DNA of 45,985 bases from Cohaesibacter marisflavi (GTDB taxonomy: Bacteria > Pseudomonadota > Alphaproteobacteria > Rhizobiales > Cohaesibacteraceae): assembly GCF_900115225.1 (NCBI RefSeq), contig NZ_FOVR01000019.1, forward strand, positions 1-45,985. The letters run 5' to 3'. Below the pieces are notes generated by a model, which was not told the DNA's origin, ran no database searches, and saw only the letters and a list, made by a program, of their open reading frames with translations. Numbering within the stretch: the stretch's first letter is position 1; the number at the start of each line of letters is the position of its first letter. This document shows, piece after piece, positions 17,117 through 24,632 of the stretch. Position numbers and translations under genes: made by a program.

Positions 17117-17863
17117 TCACTTGGCGGTGTAACGTTCGAATCTCAGGCCTCCTTCAACCTGAAAAGTCGAAAACACTTCGATATAGCTGACGTTCACATG
17201 GGATGGCGCATCAACGGCATTTGCTACTGCATCCGAGATGTCCTCCGGCTGCAAAATCTCATATCCATCAACAAAGTCCTTCTGGGTCTGCTCAGGATTG
17301 CCATGTACCTTACCGAAGATTTCTGTTGCAACACGTGCAGGGCAAAGCTCCGTTACACGGATACGTTTTCCATAGACATCGTGTCGAAGATTATTCGTCA
17401 AAGCGCGCACACCGGCTTTGGTGGCGTGATAAATCGTGTTGCTTGGAAATGAATATGCTGCCGCAATAGATGTGGTATTGATGATATGGCCACGGTCTCG
17501 TTCGATCATGCCCGGAAGTGCAGCGGCAATGCCATGAAGCACGGCTCTGAAGTTGATATCAACCTGGGCGTCAATCTGATCAGCACTGAGGGTGTGAATG
17601 GTCCCACTGTGGTCGATACCAGCGTTATTGACCATGACATCAACATCCAGAGATGCAATAAGGTCACGATATGCTTGGGTATCTGCAATATCAATTGCGT
17701 GAGCAACACAGCCGCAGCGGTCAGCTAGTTCATCGAGCTTCTCTTTGTTGCGGCCGACGGCATGAACTGTCAAACCTTCTTTTGCAAAACGCTCGGCAAT
17801 AGCCCCTCCGATACCACCCGAAGCTCCGGTAACCAATGCGACCTTGTAATCTGAAAATGCCAT
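17117..17863 (-). CDS. Short-chain dehydrogenase, YdfG-like (3-hydroxy acid dehydrogenase type)
   Basis: A 248-residue NAD(P)-dependent dehydrogenase. The cofactor loop is TGASGGIG (12-19), NNAG is at 79-82 and the catalytic set is S132, Y145 and K149 (YHATK). The segment ALPGMIERDRGHIINTTS and the ending SHVNVSYIEVFS resemble E. coli YdfG, which oxidises 3-hydroxy acids such as serine and 3-hydroxypropionate. It is the first gene of the leftward operon with the TRAP transporter and aminotransferase, 116 bases before dctP, and is divergent from the LysR gene. It probably oxidises a hydroxyl group of the imported acid. Confidence 0.85.
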   Translation of the reverse strand: MAFSDYKVALVTGASGGIGGAIAERFAKEGLTVHAVGRNKEKLDELADRCGCVAHAIDIADTQAYRDLIASLDVDVMVNNAGIDHSGTIHTLSADQIDAQVDINFRAVLHGIAAALPGMIERDRGHIINTTSIAAAYSFPSNTIYHATKAGVRALTNNLRHDVYGKRIRVTELCPARVATEIFGKVHGNPEQTQKDFVDGYEILQPEDISDAVANAVDAPSHVNVSYIEVFSTFQVEGGLRFERYTAK

Positions 17864-17927
17864 TATGACCTCGTATAAAACTAGTGTTTTTTGAGATCGT
17901 AGTTCGGACGGCATCATGTGAAAAAGA

Positions 17928-17968
17928 ATATTTCATTCTACCTATAAAAGATTCGGATATATTTCATT
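17928..17968. promoter_or_regulatory. Direct repeat in the divergent promoter region of the LysR gene
   Basis: ATATTTCATT occurs at 17928-17937 and again at 17959-17968, exactly 31 bases apart, close to three helical turns. It lies between the dehydrogenase start (17863) and the LysR start (18087), where LysR proteins usually bind. The role is inferred from position and phasing only. Confidence 0.35.
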
Positions 17969-18086
17969 TCCAAACAAGCCGTGTATGCTTGCTGCAATTC
18001 GACAGTTTGACTAACTTCAAGCCCTGCGCTGGTCCGTATAAGCTTCTCTTTATTGTAAGTTGCATTCACCGACAGAAAGGTATTCC

Positions 18087-19025
18087 ATGGACACCAAAAG
18101 GTTGAGCTATTTCATCAAGATTATTGACAAAGGCAGCCTGACCCGCGCGGCCGATGCTCTGAACATTGCTCAGCCCGCACTCAGTCAGCATTTGATCGGC
18201 CTTGAAGCGCATTTCAAACAACAGCTTGTTATCCGCAGTCGGCATGGGGTGACGCCAACCGAAGCCGGAAATGCCCTTTACCGGCATGCGCAAATCATCT
18301 TGAAGCAGATGGATTTCATGAGCGCAGACGTCTGCGCTGCGGCCAAGATTATTTCTGGTAGTGTTTCTGTCGGTCTGGCTCCCTACAGCACGACATCAAC
18401 GCTTTCTTTGTCGCTGCTCAAAGAAGTGAAGCGCAAGTATCCCGAGATTACACTGCACATCAATGATAACTTTGGCAGCATATTCAGTGAATTGGTCATG
18501 AATGGGCGCATGGATCTTGCCCTCATCTACGATCCGGGCATGATGCGGGGCGTCAATTTTCAGCAGGTGGCCGTGGAAGAGCTGTTCCTGATTTCACGTC
18601 GTTCACTCCTGAATGCCAAAGACGGTGCAACGGAGATCTCGTTCAAGTCAATTGAGAATATCCCTCTCTTGCTGCCAAGTAAGATCCATCTGTTACGCGC
18701 ACTCGTTGATAACGCCTTCGAGAAGGTGCAAGTAACGCCCAATATTGTTGCCGAAATCGAATCCATGGAAACGCTCGGCATGGCGATTTCCGAAGGCATG
18801 GGGTCAACCATCCTGCCCTGGTCAGCCGCCAGTCGCATGTCTGACTTCAAGCAACTGATCCTGTTGCCGCTCAAAGAGCCAAAAATCGAGGCTTCTATTT
18901 CGATCTGCGTGTCGGATTCCATTCCCCTATCCGAGCCCGCCATGGCCGTTCACGACATCTTGTTCAAACTGGTCCGCGAGTTGATTGCCTCCAATCAATG
19001 GCCGGGAGTACGCCCTCCCCAATAG
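18087..19025 (+). CDS. LysR family transcriptional regulator
   Basis: The 312-residue regulator has a standard N-terminal helix-turn-helix (RLSYFIKIIDKGSLTRAADALNIAQPALSQHLIGLEAHF) and a C-terminal effector-binding domain of about 220 residues (GSVSVGLAPYS, ALIYDPG, MAISEGMGSTILPWS). It most resembles the Nac/CynR-like group. The ATG at 18087 begins the domain properly. It is divergent from the dehydrogenase-TRAP-aminotransferase operon and lies just upstream of the RraA-AccBC-Pxp operon in the same direction. It is therefore the likely regulator of both, responding to the imported compound or an intermediate. Confidence 0.88.
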   Translation: MDTKRLSYFIKIIDKGSLTRAADALNIAQPALSQHLIGLEAHFKQQLVIRSRHGVTPTEAGNALYRHAQIILKQMDFMSADVCAAAKIISGSVSVGLAPYSTTSTLSLSLLKEVKRKYPEITLHINDNFGSIFSELVMNGRMDLALIYDPGMMRGVNFQQVAVEELFLISRRSLLNAKDGATEISFKSIENIPLLLPSKIHLLRALVDNAFEKVQVTPNIVAEIESMETLGMAISEGMGSTILPWSAASRMSDFKQLILLPLKEPKIEASISICVSDSIPLSEPAMAVHDILFKLVRELIASNQWPGVRPPQ

Positions 19026-19130
19026 CTTCTATAAGTCGAATTGATCACCCCATTTTCTATTAATGTTGGTCGTGAGGTGATGTTTGGACCTACCCTTTCC
19101 GCAAGATTTCTAAAAGGAAAGGACGTCCAA

Positions 19131-19805
19131 ATGGTCCATGTGATTAAGAATATCAAACGCCCTGATGCCGCAGACATTGAGGCAATTTCTCAGTTCACTC
19201 CCGCAACTTTGCATGAAGCTCAGGGGCGTAAGGGTGCTTTATCCTCAAAGATCAAACCGATCTACAATGGCATGACTGTTTGCGGTCCGGCTATCACCAT
19301 TAAATCCCACCCCGGCGACAACATGATGCTTCAGCTAGCGATCAGCATCGCGAAACCAGGGGATGTGTTGGTGTTCGCAACCGACGGCTCCAGTGAACAA
19401 GGCTGCTTCGGCGAGGTGCTGGGAACATGGTGTCAGGCTCGCGGTATCGCAGGCCTCGTAACGGACAGCGGTGTGCGCGACGGGCCAGCGCTCAACAACA
19501 ACGGCTTTTCTGTTTTCAGCCCAGGACTGTGCATCAAAGGCACCGTCAAGGAAACCCTCGGCTATGTAAACCGTCCGGTATCGTTCGGCGGTGAAATCAT
19601 CAACCCAGGTGACATCATCGTTGGTGACGACGACGGGCTCGTTGTTGTGCGTCCGGAAGATGCTAAGTGGGTGGCAAAGGAATCGCGCGAAAGAGATGAC
19701 ACCGAAGCCAAGTTGATGAAAGACCTCAAAGAGGGTGCAGATCTTCTAGAGGCAGTGGGAATGGATAAGAGAGCGCTCGGCAAAGGCTGCGAGTTCGAAA
19801 ACTAA
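19131..19805 (+). CDS. RraA-like aldolase / oxaloacetate decarboxylase family protein
   Basis: A 224-residue protein of the RraA/HMG-aldolase family. Its motifs are ATLHEAQGR, AITIKSHPGDNMMLQLAISIAKPGDVLVF, the active-site loop GCFGEVL and GLVTDSGVRDGPAL with the conserved Arg and Asp. Members cleave 4-hydroxy-4-methyl- or 4-carboxy-4-hydroxy-2-oxo acids to pyruvate and another oxo acid, or decarboxylate oxaloacetate; RraA itself is a ribonuclease inhibitor. The presence of metabolic neighbours favours the aldolase role. The ATG at 19131 has AAGGAAAGG upstream. It is the first gene of the operon running to pxpA and lies 36 bases before the BCCP gene. Confidence 0.85.
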   Translation: MVHVIKNIKRPDAADIEAISQFTPATLHEAQGRKGALSSKIKPIYNGMTVCGPAITIKSHPGDNMMLQLAISIAKPGDVLVFATDGSSEQGCFGEVLGTWCQARGIAGLVTDSGVRDGPALNNNGFSVFSPGLCIKGTVKETLGYVNRPVSFGGEIINPGDIIVGDDDGLVVVRPEDAKWVAKESRERDDTEAKLMKDLKEGADLLEAVGMDKRALGKGCEFEN

Positions 19806-19841
19806 TCCTCCCCGAAAAGGGCCATACAAGAAAGAAGACTG

Positions 19842-20294
19842 ATGATTAATCTGGATCGACTGAAACGTCTGATTGATTTGGCGTCAGACCCGCGTGTCGC
19901 CGAGCTAGAGGTAAACCAGGATGATTTCCGCCTGAAAATCACCATGGACCGAACGGCAAATGCACCTGTCGAAAGCTCATCAAAATCGGCTTCAGCCGAC
20001 CTTCAACATGACCCGGATTCCGAACGCTTTCCCCTCCATGCGCATTCGGACTCCGATATAGTCATTCAGTCTCCCTTGTATGGCCTTTTTCATGCAACGG
20101 CCTCTCCTGGCCAGCCTGCCTTTGTTGAGCTTTCAGCTCATGTCTCTAAAGGCGATACGCTTGGCATGGTTGAGTCGATGAAACTGCTCCATCCAATAGT
20201 CGCCCCTCATGACGGCACGATCACCCAGATTCTTGTTCAAGACGAAGCCGATATCGTTGCAAATCAACCTCTTTTCGCTCTGAGGCCGGAATGA
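19842..20294 (+). CDS. accB: Biotin carboxyl carrier protein
   Basis: The 150-residue protein is AccB-like. Its N-terminal 35 residues (LIDLASDPRVAELEVNQDDFRLKI) are typical of AccB, a linker follows, and the C-terminal biotinyl domain begins near residue 75. The biotin attachment site is K114 in GMVESMKLLHPIVAP, a variant of the common EAMKM. It carries CO2 on biotin from the carboxylase to a carboxyltransferase. It overlaps the next gene by four bases. Its place with biotin carboxylase and PxpB/PxpC, and the absence of accA/accD, suggests it serves a dedicated enzyme rather than acetyl-CoA carboxylase. Confidence 0.88.
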   Translation: MINLDRLKRLIDLASDPRVAELEVNQDDFRLKITMDRTANAPVESSSKSASADLQHDPDSERFPLHAHSDSDIVIQSPLYGLFHATASPGQPAFVELSAHVSKGDTLGMVESMKLLHPIVAPHDGTITQILVQDEADIVANQPLFALRPE

Positions 20295-21637
20295 TGTTCA
20301 AGCGCATACTCATTGCAAACAGAGGTGAAATCGCGGTTCGCATCATCAAGGCCTGTCAATCGATGGGAATTTCCGCCGCTGTTGTGCACTCCACTGCAGA
20401 TGCTGACGCGGACTATGTAAAGATGGCGGATGAAGCAATTTGCATTGGCCCGGCCTCGGCCGCGAAAAGCTATCTGAATATCCCTGCGTTGCTCTTCGCT
20501 GCAGAGAGCTGCAAAGCAGATGCCATCCATCCGGGATACGGTTTTCTATCGGAAAGCGCGGACTTTGCACGACAAGTGGAAGAGGCGGGATTTGTTTTCA
20601 TCGGCCCCTCACCGCGCGCCATCAGCACGATGGGTGACAAGATCAAGGCAAAGCAATCCATGATCGAAGCCGGTATCCCGTGCATTCCGGGTTCTGAGGG
20701 CAGATTGCCGGAAGATCCGGGCCAAATTCGCTCCATGGCTGCAGAAATTGGTTATCCGGTCATGGTCAAGGCCGTGTCCGGAGGCGGAGGACGAGGCATG
20801 CGCGTTGTGGCCGATCCAAACGCTCTGGACGCAGCGATTACGGTGACCCGAGAAGAAGCACGTAGCGCGTTTGGCAATCCGGCCCTGTACATGGAGCGCT
20901 ACCTGCAAAAGCCAAGGCATGTGGAGATTCAGGTGTTGTGCGATAGCCATGGCAACGCCTTCTGGGTCGGCGACAGGGACTGTTCCTTGCAGCGCAGGAA
21001 CCAGAAGGTGATCGAAGAATCGCCCGCGGTGGATATCGCCCGCAGCCAGATCGCTGAGATAGGTAATCTGTGCGTCGCGGCCTGCGAGCGCATCGGCTAC
21101 AGAGGCGTTGGAACATTCGAATTTCTTTATGAGGATGGCGGCTTTTTCTTTGTTGAAATGAACACGCGCCTTCAGGTCGAGCATCCCGTCACCGAGCTAA
21201 CCTCGGGCCTTGACCTAGTTAAGGAGCAAATCCGTGTGGCGCAAGGCGAGACCCTGCGGCTCAAACAGAAAAAGGATCCAGTGCAAGGGCATGCCATCGA
21301 GTGCCGCTTGAACGCCGAGGATCCGGAAACATTTGCGCCCTGTCCGGGGACGATTTATCTATGGCAAATCCCGGATTACAACTGGCTGCGCATAGATACC
21401 CATATTCACACCGGCCACACCGTGCCTCCCTATTACGATTCCCTCATCGCAAAAGTCATCACCTATGGGGCTGACCGAGACCAGGCTCTTGCCCGGATGG
21501 AAATGGCCCTTGGCGAGATCACGATTGAAGGCGTGAAAACCAATCTTCCGCTTCTTTTGGCTCTGGTGAAAGATCCTGCGGTTCAAAGAGGCGCTGTGGA
21601 CATTCACTTTATCCAGAACAGGTCAATTGAAACATGA
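20291..21637 (+). CDS. accC: Biotin carboxylase subunit
   Basis: The 448-residue ATP-grasp enzyme makes carboxyphosphate from bicarbonate and ATP and loads CO2 onto biotin. Visible elements are KRILIANRGEIAVRIIKAC, HPGYGFLSE, the ATP-binding glycine loop SGGGGRGMRVV, HVEIQVLCDSHGN, the metal and catalytic region FVEMNTRLQVEHPVTE and the ending with NLPLL. Length and motifs match AccC. The start overlaps the BCCP stop (ATGATG), and its stop overlaps the pxpB start (ATGA), so translation is coupled. Located in this cluster, it is probably a dedicated paralogue; another accC for fatty acid synthesis would be expected elsewhere. Confidence 0.92.
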   Translation: MMFKRILIANRGEIAVRIIKACQSMGISAAVVHSTADADADYVKMADEAICIGPASAAKSYLNIPALLFAAESCKADAIHPGYGFLSESADFARQVEEAGFVFIGPSPRAISTMGDKIKAKQSMIEAGIPCIPGSEGRLPEDPGQIRSMAAEIGYPVMVKAVSGGGGRGMRVVADPNALDAAITVTREEARSAFGNPALYMERYLQKPRHVEIQVLCDSHGNAFWVGDRDCSLQRRNQKVIEESPAVDIARSQIAEIGNLCVAACERIGYRGVGTFEFLYEDGGFFFVEMNTRLQVEHPVTELTSGLDLVKEQIRVAQGETLRLKQKKDPVQGHAIECRLNAEDPETFAPCPGTIYLWQIPDYNWLRIDTHIHTGHTVPPYYDSLIAKVITYGADRDQALARMEMALGEITIEGVKTNLPLLLALVKDPAVQRGAVDIHFIQNRSIET

Positions 21638-22320
21638 ACACACGCTTCTCTGCTTTCAGCAAGTTGAAAGACCAAGCCAACATCAGCCTCCTGGGCACCA
21701 CCGCTATGCTGTTTGAGGCGCCAGGGGCCTTCGAGCTCCCCACTCAAAAGCGCATTTGGGCACTGGCCGACGAAGTTCAGGGCTGGGACAACATCAAGGA
21801 AGCCATTCCGGGCATGACAAACCTGATGCTCACCTTCAGGTCCCCATGCGAAGACCCCTCCGAACTCCGGAACCGCCTGATCGCAGCCTGGGAAAAAGCC
21901 ACGGATTGGAAAATCGAAGGTAAGCTCATCGAGATCCCCGTCATCTATGGCGGAGAGCTTGGACCGCATCTTCATGACGCGGCCAAGTTGACCAATATGT
22001 CCGTCGATGAGCTAGTAGCCGTGCATGCAAACCGCGACTATTCAGTTTTTGCACTGGGCGCCCATCCGGGACTGGGTTATCTGGGCATCACAGACGAACG
22101 CATCTGGGTTCCCAGGCGCGAAGTGCCCGTGCTGAGCATTCCTGCCGGTTCCGTTTCTATAGGTGGCATGCAAACCGCTGTATCCGCATCTCCCGGTGCC
22201 AGTGGCTGGCATACTCTGGGGCACACAGATGTGGAATTTTTCTTCCCTCACAAGGAAAACCCTACCCTTCTATCCCCCGGTGACACCGTCCGTTTCAGAG
22301 TTGAAAGGATCATCCCATGA
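21634..22320 (+). CDS. pxpB: 5-oxoprolinase subunit PxpB (KipI-like)
   Basis: A 228-residue protein of the KipI/allophanate-hydrolase-subunit-1 family. Typical pieces are PGMTNLMLTF, EIPVIYGGELGPHLHDAA, ALGAHPGLGYLGI, VPRREVPVLSIPAGSVSIGGMQTAVSA and SGWHTLGHT. With PxpC it forms the pair that in 5-oxoprolinase works with PxpA, and that in urea carboxylase is fused as the carboxyltransferase domain. The usual FxPGFPYL is here ALGAHPGLGYL, a variation worth noting. It is coupled to both neighbours by four-base overlaps. Confidence 0.88.
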   Translation: MNTRFSAFSKLKDQANISLLGTTAMLFEAPGAFELPTQKRIWALADEVQGWDNIKEAIPGMTNLMLTFRSPCEDPSELRNRLIAAWEKATDWKIEGKLIEIPVIYGGELGPHLHDAAKLTNMSVDELVAVHANRDYSVFALGAHPGLGYLGITDERIWVPRREVPVLSIPAGSVSIGGMQTAVSASPGASGWHTLGHTDVEFFFPHKENPTLLSPGDTVRFRVERIIP

Positions 22321-23318
22321 TCAAAATTTCCTATACCATTGGATTGTCGACCATTCAGGATCTCGGGCGCGATGAAAACTACCGCCATGGTGTCAGTATT
22401 GGCGGCGCAATGGATCGTCTTGCCTTGCAAATGGGGAATGCGCTTCTGGGTAATGCCAAAACAGCTGCGGCGATCGAAGTAACCCTTTTTCCGATCAAGT
22501 TCGAGATCCTCTCGAGTGTCAACATCGCCGTTACCGGCGCAGATTGCGCCATTGAGCTGGACGGCAAACAAATCAACCCCAATTGGGCGTTTCATGCGGA
22601 AAAGGGGCAAACCCTTTCGCTGAGCAAACTAAATTCCGGCTCCTTCGCATATGTCCATCTGGCTGGCGGCATTGACGTTCCAGAGGTGCTCGGGTCTCGC
22701 AGCACTTACCTGCGCTGCGCCTTTGGCGGCCTCGACGGACGCATGCTGCAAAATGGTGACGTTATCAAGTCTTTGCCTGAAGCAGACCCCTTCCCGCCAA
22801 TTGCTCCGGGTGGGTTCGGGGCCATCTCTCCGGCCCTTGCCCTGCCACAACCTTCGCATGCCTCTGTAGGCACAAATGACGCAATAACAATGCTGCGCTA
22901 TCTTCCCGCCGCCGAGCATGACTATTTTGACAAGGCATCTCTGGACGCGCTTGTTACGGCACCGTGGCAAATCACACCGCAAAGCAGCAGAGCTGGCTAC
23001 AGATTGGCAGGCCCCAACCTCGCGATGACCGACAAACTGGAAATGCGCTCGCACGGCATCGTGCCAGGCGTCATTCAGGTTCCTCCCGGAGGAGCGCCGA
23101 TCATTCAGACAGCAGATTCCCAAACTTCTGGTGGGTATCCCAAAATCGGGACCGTCATTGATGCGGATATGTGGCGCCTTGCTCAAACTCGTATCGGCAA
23201 TCAGATCTGCTTCCAAAAGACTTCCTATGAGGAAGCTCTCGCGGCCTATAGGGAAATGAACAAATTCATCGATAAGGTGCGTGCGCTCTCAAAAGCCTAC
23301 CGGGACCTGTTGAAATGA
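22317..23318 (+). CDS. pxpC: 5-oxoprolinase subunit PxpC (KipA-like)
   Basis: A 333-residue protein of the KipA/allophanate-hydrolase-subunit-2 family, shown by TIGLSTIQDLGRDENYRHGVSIGGAMDRLALQMGNALLGN, AAAIEVTLFP, YVHLAGGIDVPEVLGSRSTYLR, LEMRSHGIVPGVIQVPPGGAPII and GGYPKIGTVIDADMWRLAQ. It pairs with PxpB. It overlaps pxpB and the following carrier-like gene by four bases each (ATGA), so all are made in fixed ratio. The family's role is 5-oxoproline hydrolysis with PxpA or carboxyl transfer in urea carboxylase. Which applies here is open. Confidence 0.9.
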   Translation: MIKISYTIGLSTIQDLGRDENYRHGVSIGGAMDRLALQMGNALLGNAKTAAAIEVTLFPIKFEILSSVNIAVTGADCAIELDGKQINPNWAFHAEKGQTLSLSKLNSGSFAYVHLAGGIDVPEVLGSRSTYLRCAFGGLDGRMLQNGDVIKSLPEADPFPPIAPGGFGAISPALALPQPSHASVGTNDAITMLRYLPAAEHDYFDKASLDALVTAPWQITPQSSRAGYRLAGPNLAMTDKLEMRSHGIVPGVIQVPPGGAPIIQTADSQTSGGYPKIGTVIDADMWRLAQTRIGNQICFQKTSYEEALAAYREMNKFIDKVRALSKAYRDLLK

Positions 23319-23743
23319 CAAAAACTGTCTCTGCTAAGGCCGTTTCCGAGGATGATGTCCAGAAGATAATTGCACTTGCAAAAGATGCGCATGTGCAGGA
23401 GTTGAGCCTTCACGAAGGAAGTATGCATGTTCGAGTCGTTCTCACTCGGGAGGCTGAAGCGAGCAGAAATGCACCACAAGGGTTTGCAGAGGTAAACAAC
23501 CTAATGGAAGTCGTGGCCCCACTGGCAGCCCAGTTCCTACCGCATCACCCCTGCCACCCCAATTCTGGCGTCAGGGTTGGCCAGAGTGTGCGCAGGGGCG
23601 ACCTCATTGGCTTTTTGCTCAGTGGGCCTTTACTCACGCCTCTCGTTTCTCCCTGTAATGGCGTAATTTCACAGCTTCTCGCCGAGCCAAACATGCGGGT
23701 CGGTTATGGAACGGCTTTGGTATCAATCGCGAAAAAGATATAG
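23315..23743 (+). CDS. Biotinyl-domain-like protein lacking the biotin lysine
   Basis: A 142-residue protein with the same plan as the carrier protein at 19842: an AccB-like start (EDDVQKIIALAKDAHVQELSLHEGSMHVRVV), a short linker and a lipoyl/biotinyl-type fold. Aligned by hand, RRGDLIGFLLSGPLLTPLVSP matches SKGDTLGMVESMKLLHPIVAP of the other protein, and the biotin lysine (K114 there) is a proline (P105) here. It therefore cannot be biotinylated at the normal site. It is translationally coupled to pxpC. It may be a structural subunit holding the complex together or a domain binding the loaded carrier. The role is unknown. Confidence 0.8.
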   Translation: MTKTVSAKAVSEDDVQKIIALAKDAHVQELSLHEGSMHVRVVLTREAEASRNAPQGFAEVNNLMEVVAPLAAQFLPHHPCHPNSGVRVGQSVRRGDLIGFLLSGPLLTPLVSPCNGVISQLLAEPNMRVGYGTALVSIAKKI

Positions 23744-23806
23744 GCAGGCTTGCAGGCCACACAGGCCCTTGAGCCACCCCAATGCGTAAACATAAAGGAT
23801 ATTCCG

Positions 23807-24574
23807 ATGAAGATCGATTTGAACTCGGACCTTGGAGAGGGGTTTGGCCCCTACAAGCTTGGAGATGACAAGGCTCTGCTCAAGATTGTCACCTCAGCCA
23901 ACATCGCTTGTGGTTACCACGCTGGCGATGCTGTTATCATGGATCAGACGGTCCGGGCCGCAAAGGCAAATAAAGCCGATATCGGTGCTCATGTGGGCTT
24001 TCCGGATCGGTTGGGCTTTGGTCGTCACCCGATGCATATGGACCTTGCTGAGCTGGAGAAGCATGTCATTTATCAGTTGGGCGCACTCTATGGCATCGCC
24101 ACCGCTGCAGGCCACAAGATGACGCACATGAATTTTCATGGTGCTCTTGGCAATATGGCGTTCGTAGACAAGGAACTGGCTGAAATGCTAGTCAATGCCG
24201 TCTATTCCTTCGATAAAAATCTTATCCTTCTTTGCCTAGCGAATACCGAATTCTCCAAAGTCGCAGAAAAGAAAGGCTTCAAAACAGCCAATGTGTTTCT
24301 CGCGGACCGCGCCTATGACGACAATGGGATACTCGTCAAACGGGGCTTGCCTGGTGCGGTGATCAAGGAACCTGAAGCGGTCACGGAGCGCGTAAGGCAG
24401 TTTCTCAACGATGGCTCCATTACCAGTATCAATGGCAAAAAGCTCTCAACGCCCATCCATACCATTCTTGTTCATGGCGACACCCCCGGATCCGTCACAC
24501 TGGCGCGAAATATCCGCAATCTCATCGCTCACGAAGGCCATGAACTCACGCCGCTGTCTGAAATGCTGGCCTGA
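23807..24574 (+). CDS. pxpA: 5-oxoprolinase subunit PxpA (LamB/YcsF family)
   Basis: The 255-residue protein opens MKIDLNSDLGEGFGPYKLGD and has ANIACGYHAGDAVIMDQTVRAAKANKADIGAHVGFPDRLGFGRH, KPHG-like THMNFHGALGN, LADRAYDDNGILVKRGLPGAVI and ILVHGDTPGS. These are the signatures of YcsF/PxpA, a TIM-barrel hydrolase related to polysaccharide deacetylases. With PxpB and PxpC it cleaves 5-oxoproline to glutamate using ATP. The ATG at 23807 has AAAGGA upstream; an upstream in-frame start at 23750 lacks family support. It is the last gene of the operon, 63 bases after the lysine-less carrier gene. Confidence 0.92.
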   Translation: MKIDLNSDLGEGFGPYKLGDDKALLKIVTSANIACGYHAGDAVIMDQTVRAAKANKADIGAHVGFPDRLGFGRHPMHMDLAELEKHVIYQLGALYGIATAAGHKMTHMNFHGALGNMAFVDKELAEMLVNAVYSFDKNLILLCLANTEFSKVAEKKGFKTANVFLADRAYDDNGILVKRGLPGAVIKEPEAVTERVRQFLNDGSITSINGKKLSTPIHTILVHGDTPGSVTLARNIRNLIAHEGHELTPLSEMLA

Positions 24575-24586
24575 CCTTAATCCTCT

Positions 24587-24614
24587 CGTGCGGGCGCTTA
24601 ATAGCAACCGCACG
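24587..24614. terminator. Hairpin between convergent pxpA and LacI-family genes
   Basis: CGTGCGG (24587-24593) pairs with CCGCACG (24608-24614) across 14 bases, just after the pxpA stop. No strong T run follows on the plus strand. It may end both transcripts weakly. Confidence 0.4.
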
Positions 24615-24632
24615 GGTCTCCAAAAGAGAGCT

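Noticed and set aside
13791-17132. Plus-strand frames across the TRAP and aminotransferase genes
   Set aside because: They are antisense shadows of strongly conserved leftward genes and show no independent protein features.
19131-19805. RraA-like gene as the ribonuclease E inhibitor RraA
   Set aside because: Its position in a catabolic operon and its length of 224 residues with the aldolase-type GVRDGP motif fit the HMG/CHA-aldolase branch better.
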